In this document: in pieces, positions 45,036 through 54,955 of the stretch
How the letters are laid out: every line of letters starts with the position of its first letter
How positions within the stretch are numbered: position 1 is the first letter of the stretch
Source: Zygnema cylindricum
Taxonomy: Eukaryota > Streptophyta > Zygnematophyceae > Zygnematales > Zygnemataceae
Direction: 5' to 3'
DNA: 64,000 nt
Assembly: GCA_037447655.1 (NCBI GenBank)
Contig: JBBHKE010003455.1
Location: 363,697-427,696, forward strand
Program-made: the position numbers and the translations under genes
The notes under the pieces: generated by a model
Database searches by the model: none
What the model saw: only the letters and a program-made list of their open reading frames with translations
Told to the model about the DNA's origin: nothing

Positions 45036-45275
45036 CTGCAATACAAATAAAGAGAAAAATAGGAGTGGTGAGTGAACCAAAGAAAGGAAAGAACAGAGAT
45101 TCCATGAGCAAGGGGTCAAAAACAAGAACAGGGGCAACCGAGCAATCCGAGGTCCCAAAAGTAGCACTGTAAAAAGGTTAAGGAGAAAGTGGATATAGTA
45201 TGGGAACCAAATAAAAAGAAGAAGAGAGAAACAGTGAGCGAGGGCTCCCAAAAATAGCAGTGTAAAAATGAAGGA
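45015..45275 (-). repeat. Three copies of an intron/exon boundary
   Basis: On the minus strand, the sequence TACAGTGCTACTTTTGGGACC (or variants) preceded by a T-rich tract occurs at about 45260-45245, 45178-45150 and 45042-45015. The last is the working acceptor of the final LSI2-like exon. The other two have lost the coding continuation. Confidence 0.65.
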
Positions 45276-45819
45276 GAAAATGGGAATTTTGTAGATCGTT
45301 ACAACCATATACATAACTTGCGTATATATATGTTAAGTGAAAAGAGGGAAGCAGGGAGTAAACCAAACTGAAGGAAAAAAGGGGAACAACTTGCAGAAGA
45401 ATTGAATGAAAAAGAGAAGCAGTAAACAAAGAGTGAAACGGTAAGCAACCCAAATCAAAAGAGTCACATGAGCAATCTGAAGTAAGGAAAAGAGAAAAGT
45501 ATGGAGTGAGTGATAGAATGAGGTGTATTCAAAAGAGCATAGTTGTCCTATTCGTACGGATTTGGACTTTTTTCCAAAAACTACGTAGTATTCGCGAATT
45601 TTATATATTTCGTAAAATTCTTTAAAATTTCGCAGTACGGAAAAATGTACGGAATTTTTAAAAAAGAGACGTTGCACTAATTGCGCGGCCGAAGTTTGAA
45701 TTTGTTTCGAAAGGACCTCTGTGAACAGGAATTTTCCATTGAAGATGCAATAGAAGCGGCCAGTAAAGGTACCATTGGAACCGCCTTCGAAGCTTTCGCG
45801 GACCTCACCATAAGCATCC

Positions 45820-47784
45820 ATGCCTAGAACTCGCGGAATAGAATGGGAGCATGTTAAGGCTCCAGACGGAGGGCTACTTGGAAACAGCCGAATATGTATA
45901 TGTATCTACTGCAACTTTGAATACAATGGTCAAGCAACAAGGATTAGAAACCACCTTCTTGGGAATGTGAAGAGTGGAGGAATTAGAGCTTGCCATTTAT
46001 GTCCGGACGAGGTGAAAGAGGAGTTTACTACATCGAAAACTGAGAGAACTTCTCATGGCTCTCAAAAACGTGTCATATATGATTTGGATGATCTCACCGA
46101 GTGTCCTGGTGGATCTAGCCAGAGCAGTAAGGTGCAATGTGTTCAAACAAAAATAACAAAATTATTTCATATGCATAACAAGAAAGAGGTAGATGTAGCA
46201 TGGGCTAAGGCTTTCTTTGCCAACGGCTTGCCGTTCCGTCTATTAGATGACCCCTATTTTAAGGCAGCAGTGAAGAAGACCGGGGAGATAGGGGGTTCTT
46301 ACAAGTTACCTCACCGGAATGCCATGAGAACTCGTCTCTTGGCAGAGACAAAGGCAATAGTAAAACAAGACTTGGGGAGCTACATGGAGACGTTAGAAGC
46401 CACTGGTGCCTCGATCACATCAGATGGATGGACAGCAGTTGTTGACACGCCTCTTATTAACATTCTAGCTGTCACCCCCAAGGGTGACATGTTTCTCACG
46501 GCGGAAGACACTAGTGGGCAAATTAAGGATGCTCATTACGTTAGTAATGTGTTGGAGAAGGGAGTTCTTGCGGTAGGGGTCGAGAATGTGGTGCAAGTTG
46601 TGACAGATTCTGCCCCTGTGAACAAGGCTGCAGCCTCGCTTCTCGTGAGTAAATACCCTTCGATCACCTGGACGCCATGCGCTGCCCACGTTTTGGACTT
46701 ATTGTTGGAGGATTGGGGCAAGTTACCATTTATTTCAACACCTGTCCGAGAGGGAAAAGAGGTGCTGAAATTTATTACCAATCATAACATGAGTTCTGCC
46801 ACGTTCAACAAAACCTCTGCACTTCGGCTATTAAAACCTGGAGAGACGAGGTTTGCGACAAATTTCATTATGCTCCAAAGATTTTTACAAGTGAAGGACA
46901 TCTTGGAGTGCTTAATGTTTGATGATAGTTACAAGCAGTGGATGGGTAAGGCTGCATACAAGATCGAGGGGCTAAAGATTAAAGGTCACATTTTGAGCCC
47001 AGCGTTTTGGACGAGAGTGACGGAGGCTGTGGCAGTTTCAGAGCCGGTGGTGCGGCTAATGAGGGAGTGTGACAAAGGGGCCCCAAACGTGGGAAAGGTT
47101 TATTATGGTTTTTATACTGTTGGTCAGTTTTTGCAGAAGTTATCCATCGATGGAGGTGAAAGAAATTATGAAGCCCTACAGGTATTGGAAGAACTGAAGA
47201 CATCTTTCATGAGCAGATGGGAGATGGCCCAAAGTCCCATGTATGCCGCCTGCTTTGTACTCGATCCCGAGTACCAAAGTGCTACCTATGGGCAGAATAA
47301 AAATGCGATAATAATTGAAGGCTTTGAGACAATGCTTGAGAAAATGTTACCTAACGTGGAGGAACAGACAGAGGCCCGCATTGAGCTGTCTAAATATAGA
47401 GATTTCGAGGGTGTTTTTGGAAGGGATGTAACGAAAGCTTGTGCTAGGAAGATGCCAGGGTGGAAATGGTGGAAGGAGTTTGGAGGTGTCACCCCGATCT
47501 TGCAGAAGGTAGCAATTAGAATCCTCGCCCAATGCTCAGTTGCCAGCGCATGTGAGAGGAATTGGTCAACCTATGACCATATTCACTCTAAGAAAAGAAA
47601 CAGGCTCACAGCTAATAGGGCCAAAGATCTAGTATGGGTCTTTAGCAATCTTAGATTGTTACAGAAGACCAGAGATATTAGTTATGAAGAGGCCATGGTA
47701 GCATGGGAGGAAGAGGAAGGGGAGGTAGGGGAAAAAGGGGAGGAGGTTTTTCTAGATGACATGTTTGACCTAGATTTGGAGTAA
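45820..47784 (+). CDS. hAT transposase with BED zinc finger and DUF659
   Basis: 654 codons from the ATG at 45820, with no interruption. The N-terminal BED-type zinc finger (residues about 8-61, CIYC and the RIRNHLL/CHLC residues) should bind the element ends. The catalytic core shows SDGWT (D202), VVTDSA (D263) and the hAT CxxH pair WTPCAAHVLDLLLEDW (C287, H290). The C-terminal dimerisation block (about residues 565-610) contains LAQCSVASACERNWSTY and KKRNRL. The C-terminus is acidic (EEEEGE). Length and order match plant hAT transposases; it cuts and pastes the element. Confidence 0.92.
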   Translation: MPRTRGIEWEHVKAPDGGLLGNSRICICIYCNFEYNGQATRIRNHLLGNVKSGGIRACHLCPDEVKEEFTTSKTERTSHGSQKRVIYDLDDLTECPGGSSQSSKVQCVQTKITKLFHMHNKKEVDVAWAKAFFANGLPFRLLDDPYFKAAVKKTGEIGGSYKLPHRNAMRTRLLAETKAIVKQDLGSYMETLEATGASITSDGWTAVVDTPLINILAVTPKGDMFLTAEDTSGQIKDAHYVSNVLEKGVLAVGVENVVQVVTDSAPVNKAAASLLVSKYPSITWTPCAAHVLDLLLEDWGKLPFISTPVREGKEVLKFITNHNMSSATFNKTSALRLLKPGETRFATNFIMLQRFLQVKDILECLMFDDSYKQWMGKAAYKIEGLKIKGHILSPAFWTRVTEAVAVSEPVVRLMRECDKGAPNVGKVYYGFYTVGQFLQKLSIDGGERNYEALQVLEELKTSFMSRWEMAQSPMYAACFVLDPEYQSATYGQNKNAIIIEGFETMLEKMLPNVEEQTEARIELSKYRDFEGVFGRDVTKACARKMPGWKWWKEFGGVTPILQKVAIRILAQCSVASACERNWSTYDHIHSKKRNRLTANRAKDLVWVFSNLRLLQKTRDISYEEAMVAWEEEEGEVGEKGEEVFLDDMFDLDLE

Positions 47785-48098
47785 AGAGATTTCCAATAAG
47801 GAGAGATAAAGGAGAGATGTCTTGTCACTGCCTGCAACGAGATGAGATAATTTTAATGTGAAAACAAAACCATGTCAAACAAATTAATGGAAAGATGATT
47901 TTTTTGTGCTTTAATGTGAACCTGTCATTTTTCATTGTTGGTATGGTGTAACATTCGCAAGTCAATAAAAAAGTTGGTTTTTATTTTCTTCCATGTGAAC
48001 TTGAAGTTTTTCATTATTTACATTTTATAATAAGGCCATGTTGAATCAACGACGATGCAGCCTGGTCGCTTGTCCTTGTAGTAGTTCAGCGGTGATAC

Positions 48099-48134
48099 GG
48101 CTTCGTCGCTGGTTCAACAACCAGCGACGAAGCC
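48099..48134. other. Perfect 16-bp hairpin in the hAT subterminal region
   Basis: GGCTTCGTCGCTGGTT and its exact complement are separated by CAAC. GTCGCTGGTT- and TGGTCGCTTG-like words recur on both sides (48060-48200). Such repeats are commonly transposase-binding sites; in the RNA the hairpin could affect 3' end formation. Confidence 0.85.
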
Positions 48135-48404
48135 AGCTTGGTCGCTTGTTCGGCAGCCTGGTTGCTGGTTCAGCGCCGTGGTTGCCGCGTCGCTGGTTTT
48201 TTCACTTCACTATTTTTCTGCGCTTGCCGTATCGAAAATTTGAAATGTGAAACTTTCAAAAATCAAAAAATGTACGGAAATGTACTGGTACATCGGTAGG
48301 TACGCATTTTATAACATTTTTTTCATCGTTAAATGCGTATCGTGCGTAGTATTCGCTCCTTCGTTTCGTGCGTATTATGCGCACGGGACAACTATGCAAA
48401 AGAG

Positions 48405-49030
48405 TGTGACATTCCAGACATGAAGCAAAGTTATATCTTTTAATAGTTGGTGGAAGATAGGAAATGGTCATGGAAGTTGCTTATGTGATTTGGATGAACT
48501 CTTCGAGAATTTAAAACAGATTGGTGGAAACGTACGAGTATACAAAGTTTGAAAGTTATGTTACATGTTCATCTCTTTTTATCGGTCTCATTCAACATGG
48601 AAAATTTTTGCTCAACTTTATTGTAGGTAAACCAAAAGATACCAAATGATTTAAACCTGTACTATCATACAACTTTGTAATCACTTCGAGAAAAAATCAG
48701 ACATCCGATGTGACTTAAAGAATTTACGAGTTGGAAATAGAATGCAAGTAAGGTACAAAAGAAATAGAGAACGGAATTTAGTTTAGAATGAGAGGGAAGA
48801 CGGAATGAGTGTGAGGGAAGACAGAGTGAGTGTGAGGGAGGACAAAGTGAGCCAGGGAGGACTCAATGAGTGGATGAGTGAATACGGTGTGAGGAATGGA
48901 GTAGAATGAAAGAATTAGCCAACAAAAAATGGTTATGGGGGTCACAAGCTCAAGGCGTTGAAGCTTACGCTTCATTAAAAAGCAAATCCCAACAGATTTG
49001 GAGGCACTTAAAGAGCTTATTGAAGCGTAC
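48405..49030. other. Intron remainder of the LSI2-like gene
   Basis: No gene is visible. It includes a run of degenerate GAGTGTGAGGGAAGAC-type repeats (about 48785-48885). Confidence 0.6.
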
Positions 49031-49220
49031 CTGTGGGAACGTTGGAAACCACATTGGAAAGTAGTGTGACGACGGAACTTAGCACAACCAGTCCTTAAGG
49101 TTTGTCCACTCTTGAATGTGGCTCAACTGCATTCGAAAGACGCCCAGGAAGACCAATGGCATTAAAGACCTCCACCGCAATGAACATCCCCGAGAAAAAA
49201 ACCAGAAGAGAATAAAAAAC
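49031..49220 (-). pseudogene. LSI2-like exon 4 with in-frame stop
   Basis: TTTGCAG precedes 49220. The exon encodes VFYSLLVFFSGMFIAVEVFN, then AIGLPGRLSNAVEPHSRVDK, then P, TAA (49095-49097), then GLVVLSSVVTLLSNVVSNVP. Apart from the stop, conservation continues on both sides to the GTACGC donor, as expected for a recent nonsense change. Confidence 0.75.
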
Positions 49221-49633
49221 CTGCAAAGTAACCGTTGGTGACAACAGAAGAAGCAAACCGAGATGTGACTCTTACATACATGCAAATAATTGAAACTATA
49301 AAGCTGGCAAACTGCACATAAAAGTCTAGACTGTGCATTTGAGGTGTGATAAAAATAGAGTATAGAAACAAAAAACCTGACACGCAGAAACAAAGAAACG
49401 AATAAGAGATGAATTGTCAAAATTGAATTAAATTAGATTATACGAGCTGGGGATGAGACGAAGATAACATTGTTATCCCATTTCTTTTCTCCAAATTTAC
49501 CTTTTTATGTTGGCTTTTTCTTCTTTGACCATTAGTCTCATTTTCTCTGTTGAAAGTGGGCTAGTCCCGCTTTCCTCTACAATATAAGATGGAAACTGAG
49601 TGAAATCCATTTAAGTCAAGCGATGTTAATCAC

Positions 49634-49870
49634 CTTAGCCAGCATTGGTCCAACATCCACGCGATCGGCAACTATGAGAATCACTGCTCCTGTAGCCACC
49701 CAAGCTAAGTCGAGGCCGGCCAGAAAAAAAAACCTAGCATTCTTAAAGTAACAAGTAACAGTGTAGACGATGATTGTAAGCAGAGATTTTTGAGAAATGC
49801 GAAGCTTTCGAGACTCTTTAACAAAGTTGTTTTTTCTCAATTTGCTTGAGTCATGGCATCTTTGTAAAAT
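49634..49870 (-). pseudogene. LSI2-like exon 3: second membrane half begins
   Basis: Encodes KSLLTIIVYTVTCYF and LAGLDLAWVATGAVILIVAD, ending GPMLAK before a GTGATT donor. It matches the first helices after the central loop in the family. The 5' limit is uncertain because no acceptor in frame is obvious. Confidence 0.65.
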
Positions 49871-50210
49871 GTTGATCTCTATTAGAGGACACGGATTCTT
49901 CCTTTGGATGCATGGAAGTCAAGGAGGCTGCAATCAATGAAAAAGAGAGGAGAGAGGAGTTTTGGTTACTTGGCTTCATATGGAAAAGATATTAAGAACT
50001 AACTGTACATTTTTCTGGTGTGTCAAAAATGTACTCAGTTTCTGCTGAACAAGGTAACTTTCATGACATCTACACTAGAGTTAGCAAAATTCCTAAGAGT
50101 CACAACCTGCCGGGAGTCTTTGGCTCGATATCAAACCAGCTCTTCTACAAATGTTCATAGGAGTAAGCTTCACACACTTCTAATAAGCTGCAGTTTCATC
50201 ACTTCTGTCT

Positions 50211-50302
50211 CGGAATCCTCGTAAACAATACATTTCCAACCGATCAAATTAAAACTCGGAATCTTTATAAACAATACATTTCCAACCGATCAAATTAAAA
50301 CT
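50211..50302. repeat. 46-bp tandem repeat, two copies
   Basis: The unit CGGAATCYTYRTAAACAATA followed by CATTTCCAACCGATC lies at 50211-50256 and 50257-50302. It is in an intron of the LSI2-like gene. Confidence 0.93.
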
Positions 50303-50605
50303 CAGATCAAGAACTCTTATAAGACTCATAATGTCTCTAATAACATTCTCCCAAATCTTTTGTCTCGACGACCGGAAAATCATGATAGTGTGACTGAAAT
50401 GGTGGTGATGAACTGTGTGATGTGTTCTGTTCCCCGAAAATAAATCAGGTTTTTTTTACAGTAACAAATTGAACTACTGTACAAAATAATAAATTGTGTG
50501 AAATGCATTCATCTTAGAAGAATTACATCAAAATTAACGCCGATTAGAATCACATCAAAACTGCTAACTCACACTAACACTGGTAATTGGTGTAAATATG
50601 CTCAC

Positions 50606-51417
50606 TTTGCATTTGTGATCGGGATACGTCCAACATGCCACTGGTACCACTCGAGAGTGACCTTTGTGTATGTAGGTCTTTTTTATCACCGTTCTCCCAA
50701 CTGCATTTTCCAATTGATTCAACAACATTTATCTCACAATCTGCTACACGCTCTCTTGAGCACATTTCTGAAGCTCCTCCCTGCTCCATCAATATCAAAT
50801 CCATGGTGTCCATTAGCTTAAGAGATACATTCTGCCCTGCATTACTTTCCTCCTTCGCCAATTTTTCAGCCATCTCTCCACCCTTTCGCCGTTGTTCCAT
50901 AATCACAGCTGGCTGCGACAGCTGAGGTAAGAGTTCTCTTACAACCATCTGATTTCCATCCATTTCCTGTGACATCACTGATGAATTTGCCGCCTCCAAT
51001 TCCTGCGAATAGATTATTTCACCTGCTTCCTTGACAGCAATTTCAAATTCATTGCTCCTTTGCTGTGCAAGATTTTTCTTTGCCAACTGCTTCCAATACA
51101 GAGCCAGCAAACCTAAAGTGTTTGCCAGTAACCTTAGCGCGGTGGTTGGTAACACTCCCAGGAAAAATGTTCCTAATCCAACGTTTCCTTGCAATGCAAT
51201 AACAATGTTCTGAGGATTTCCAATTGGTGTTGCAGCGGAACCAATATTAGGGCTTGTTGCAAGAGCCAAAAGGAAAGGTTCAAAAGGAACGTCATGGCGT
51301 CTGCAAAGGTCAAGCAAAAAGGCGGTGGAGGTAATACAAGCAGTGTCATTTGTGAGAAGTGCTGAGCTGGCACCTGCAAGAAGACAAAGACGGCACAGCA
51401 AATCGCGTCCACCATAA
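50606..51417 (-). pseudogene. LSI2-like exon 2: transport core and hydrophilic loop
   Basis: Open from 51417. It encodes YGGRDLLCRLCLLAGASSAL, LLTNDTACI and LALATSPNIGSAATPIGNPQ, the most conserved stretch of the carrier family. A long charged loop (AKKNLAQQRSNEFEIAV and beyond) follows, corresponding to the variable central loop. A GTGAGC donor follows 50606; without it the frame stops at 50574. Confidence 0.8.
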
Positions 51418-51586
51418 CTGCGCCAGCTCAGCAGCGCACACAGATACTGCTATGCAACCATTCAACCCAGCAACCATTCAACCCAGCAGGCTTCTACGTC
51501 ATCCCTGTTGGTTGGAGGATCAGCTGATTTCTGAAAAGATGGCACGTGGCACAAAACACCTGCCGCATGACACGTGGCAGCTACAC

Positions 51587-51866
51587 CTGGAATAAGGTGA
51601 CACGTGCAGCTGCACCTGGAATAAGTTTGCACGCTGAAGATAGGCGACCAGCAGCACGGTGGAAAAAAGGAGCGCCAAGATGCGAAGATCAGCGGCCTGA
51701 ATGCGTTTGCGGGAGAAAGTACAGTCGTGACGACCATGAGAGATGCGCACAGCAAAGCGCCTCTGGTGCGCCCTATAGGAAGGCATCGGAGAGTTGGAAA
51801 TGTGGCCGAGAGCCAGAAAACAGTGAAAGAGAGCGTGCCGAGGACGACCGTTTGAGCGTCCGTCAT
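51587..51866 (-). pseudogene. LSI2-like exon 1 (coding)
   Basis: It starts at the ATG complement of 51864-51866. It encodes MTDAQTVVLGTLSFTVFW, then LPIGRTRGALLCASLMVV and SPANAF, the LSI2 N-terminal membrane segments. The frame then needs one extra base (near 51698-51702) to read on as ADLRILALLFSTVLLVAYLQ. Two splice donors 29 bases apart follow TTATTCCAG; the second one (after 51587) gives the in-frame join. An acceptor-like TTTGCAG upstream (near 51915) suggests a non-coding first exon. Confidence 0.72.
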
Positions 51867-52089
51867 GGCCGCACGGATCAGAGTGTGGCAGCCATGGCTC
51901 GAGAGGTGCAGAGCCTGCAAAGTAAAAGCAAGGTGAATCGAGACGGTTGTCACGAGTTTCTTTAAAATTAACATAAACCGTACAGGAATGACTGCACACA
52001 AAAGTGACAAAACATGTTGTACTGTACTATACTATACATACAGTACTGTAATGTCCTGTAATGTCCTGTTCGGAGTTTACAGTACAGTA

Positions 52090-52304
52090 CACCGCCAATC
52101 GTTATTAGCTTGGTGTACGCTAATTCCGTCCCGCTTATTTTTTTTTTATTCTCAAATAGAATTATCCACACTATTTAAATAAACCCTAATTCCTAATTAG
52201 AATAGACGATTTCTTCGAAAATTTTCAAAATCCCAATTAGCGTAAACCACGCTAACTATTCGTATACGATAAAAAAACTTACACGGTAATAACGATCGTC
52301 GGTG
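52090..52304. mobile_element. MITE copy 3
   Basis: 215 bp between TA dinucleotides (52088-52089 and 52305-52306). The termini CACCGCCAATCGTTATTAGC and the near-complement match MITE copies 1 and 2; the interior is diverged. It lies just upstream of the LSI2-like start. Confidence 0.82.
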
Positions 52305-52924
52305 TACCGTAATTAGCTGTACCTTCAACACTGTACTTTGCCAGATGTCTTTGTTGACCGTATGAGGATAGGTGATTGTGAAAGGTGGTTACGCCAACAC
52401 TGGAGGACGATAGTCGCACGTAATTAGTGTTGAAATAAAATCTAAAGTGAAGGGAATCTTTCAAGGGAAAGCCTGAATAAATGCGTGCCACGTTTACATT
52501 TAAAACGACAGTGGCAGACTCAAAAGGATCCCGACACTACTCTAAAATAGTCTATGAGGTTATATTATTAATTGCTGAAAAACATTGGCCGTACGCGAAC
52601 TTGTGTCCAACGCTATCGACTATTCGCGTCAGACCCTCATGGGCATTAACATACATGATTCCGGGAAATAAAGTTTTTTTAAAATTGCCCGAAAAATTGT
52701 GGCCGTAGTCGAGAAAGGGGTGCCTCCCGCAATCGACGTTTTTCTTTGCGATTTCCGCCACGTGTCGATATTAATTGCGACCACAGCTGTTTGTTTCTGC
52801 CTTTCCGGGGCACGGAACGTACGATATGGGTGGCAAAGTCGTTTGTTTATACTCGAGGAAACATATTCGCTCGTCATTAACTCCCTCCGTCGCGACAACA
52901 TTTCATAATACTCTGCAGTAGATC
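52305..52924. other. Intergenic stretch, nothing recognised
   Basis: Contains short frames only. A weak direct repeat (GAAAAA-TTGGCCGTA near 52577 and GAAAAATTGTGGCCGTAG near 52691) is present. Confidence 0.5.
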
Positions 52925-53236
52925 CAAAATTCCAATCATCCAATGAACTAGCACCGTCAGCTGTTTTACGCTGTACATAACTGGATTACATCTAAAACTA
53001 GATCTCAACCGTCCGTCTATCTGTTTTCATGTGTCACAAACACTGTAACTGTGTTCAGTGTGCTGTTTCGTGCCAAGTTCCAAAATTCCAAGCATCCAAT
53101 GACTGGCACCGTCAGCTGTTTTGCGCTGTACATAACTGGATTACATCTAAAACTAGGTCTCAACCGTCCGTCTATCTATTTCCATGTGTCAAAAACAGCG
53201 TAACTGTGTTCAGTATTCTGTTTCGTGCCAAGTTCG
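52925..53236. repeat. 156-bp tandem duplication
   Basis: The unit starting CAAAATTCCAA and including CACCGTCAGCTGTTTT and CTCAACCGTCCGTCTATCT occurs at about 52925-53080 and 53081-53236, with a few per cent of differences. Confidence 0.9.
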
Positions 53237-54617
53237 TCGCATAGGCTGATAAGCTCCTGTGCGTCTGTGGGCGACAATTTTGTATTCATAGCATTTTCAC
53301 ATCATCAGTACATGGCATGTTAAATGAATCCATACCTTACAGAGAGTGTTCTAATACCAAACATTCTGCAAGCGTTTGTTCCCTTTGAAGCTGTTATTGC
53401 TTGGTAAAGCAAGCAATTATTGTTAACTCTAGTCTTGATTTTTTTTAAACAGCTCCTGTAAAGGAAGCTTTCATATTCGTAAGCAGACTTCTGCAAAAAG
53501 GAGGTCTGTAGCAAGACGACAAAATTGTTGAAGGCGCAGGTGAGTGCAGGCTGTTTATATTCCATATTGTAGGTTTTCTGAGCTTCGCCGTTTTCTTTTT
53601 TTTTGAAAATAAGAGATGTTAAAGTATAGAGCTCATGTAACATTGTGACGTCTTCTTGTGTGCACACCGTAGCCGTGAGAAAAAGTCATTGAAAGTTGTG
53701 GAATGCTCTAACTTCTTAGGGTTGAGATCAGACTTCTATGGGTTGTCTTTGAGACTGTAGGGTTTCTTATGGTTTTTTAGGGTTTGCTACGGTTTTTTTA
53801 TTGAGTGTCTCCTGCTCGCTCATGAATGTGACACATAATTTGTATCTTTGCAGAATATTCTGCTTACTGAGATAATTGCTAACATACTATGGGAGAGAGA
53901 GGGAGAGAAGGAGGCGGAGGAGAGGAAGAGGGGGAGAGGCGGTGAGGGTGAGAAGGGGGAAGGGGGAGAGGGGGAGGGGTCGAAGGTTAGGGAGGGAGTG
54001 GAGTGATTAGGAGTGAGAGGGACAGAGAGATGGAGAGAGTCATCCACCTAAGCCCCCTAAGCCGATTGCTTTGAGATGTCAGTCGGACTCTTCGGGCAGG
54101 TCTTATCAAATTCTGGCTCCCCAACCAGGATTGCATTTGTCATAAATAGTGTGAGAGAACATTGTAACATCTGGAGGTAGGCATATTTAGGTTAACAAAA
54201 ATCCACTGTGTTGGTTATTTTTCATTTTCTTTCTCTCTTTAGGTGCATATTCTAGACTGGAAGGTGTGAAATTGCTATTTACAGTATAGCTCTTGCTCAG
54301 GTTTTTTTTTGCAGATTGGTTTTTTTCTTTCTTTTATCCTTCTTTTCTTTTTTCTGTTTTACCTTTCTGCAAAGTGATTACACCTTGTCACGTTGGGCTA
54401 TCGGTGTGAGTTGCATACAGTGGTTTACAATAGTTTGCATTGCACTTTTTTTGGAATATATGTATTAGCTCACCATTTTTATAGGAATACATATCGATTA
54501 GCTCAACTATACATATTAGCTCATTAGATTTTTTTGGGGAATATACATTTTACCTTGCCATTTTTATTGGAACATGTGCACCTTCTTTTGGTAGCGAGTG
54601 TGTACATCACCCTGCTG
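53237..54617. other. Intergenic stretch with a purine-rich tract
   Basis: 53885-54010 is almost pure A/G (GGAGAG and GGGGA runs). A CAG/GTGAGT donor-like site at about 53540 might mark an upstream exon, perhaps of the L13 gene, but no coding match is visible. Confidence 0.5.
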
Positions 54618-54935
54618 TTGTCTGGACTTGTACTGGTGTTTCTCATCAGTAATTAGCAATGGGACTTGCTTTAACTGAATGTTCCATCCTTGTATTTGTG
54701 TTTTTCATCAATAATTGTCAAGGATACTTGGTTTTACTGAATTTTCCGTGCCTGTGTTTGTGTTTTTCATTAGTAATTATTTATAATACTTTGTTTTATT
54801 GACTCTTCGTGATTGACCTTGGTGTTTTTCATCAATAATTAGCAACCATACAAGATATAACTGAACATTCGGGACTTTTATTCATGTTTTGATCAATAAT
54901 TAGCAGTGATATTTGGTTTAACTGAATATTCTGTT
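54618..54935. repeat. Degenerate minisatellite, about 62-bp period, five copies
   Basis: The core TGTTTTTCATCAATAATTAG followed by TTTTAACTGAATATTCC recurs at about 54637, 54698, 54760, 54822 and 54884. It lies immediately before the probable L13 exon at 54956, so in its preceding intron or leader. Confidence 0.85.
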
Positions 54936-54955
54936 GTTTTTTGGAATTGGAACAG

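Larger units (their letters stand above)
45538..48396 (+). mobile_element. Complete hAT-type DNA transposon with 8-bp target duplication
   Basis: 2859 bp with 11-bp perfect inverted ends, CATAGTTGTCC at 45538 and GGACAACTATG at 48386-48396. It is flanked by CAAAAGAG at 45530-45537 and 48397-48404, the 8-bp duplication expected for hAT. It contains one long uninterrupted transposase frame. It lies in the last intron of the LSI2-like gene, in opposite orientation. The perfect ends, perfect duplication and open frame suggest a recent and possibly still mobile copy. Confidence 0.93.
44767..51866 (-). pseudogene. LSI2-like silicon/arsenite efflux transporter gene, apparently a pseudogene
   Basis: Five exons on the minus strand follow the order of the plant LSI2 (ArsB/NhaD-type) carrier: 51866-51587, 51417-50606, about 49870-49634, 49220-49031 and 45035-44767. 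The family moves silicic acid or arsenite outward across the plasma membrane. Exon joins keep frame (phase 2 at 51587/51417, phase 1 at 49031/45035). Two lesions are seen: a missing base near 51698-51702 and a TAA at 49095-49097. Either might be a sequence error, but two independent lesions favour a pseudogene. The last intron holds a complete hAT transposon. Confidence 0.75.

Noticed and set aside
45178-45821. Minus-strand frames of 91 and 162 codons upstream of the hAT gene
   Set aside because: They cross the hAT left end (45538) and the duplicated acceptor region of the LSI2-like intron; hydrophobic composition comes from T-rich intron sequence.
49079-49420. A separate 113-codon membrane protein on the minus strand
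   Set aside because: It is the wrong frame over exon 4 of the LSI2-like gene and its intron; the correct frame shows the carrier motifs.
50635-50925. Plus-strand frames over 50498-51213
   Set aside because: Shadows of the minus-strand LSI2-like exon 2, which has clear family motifs.
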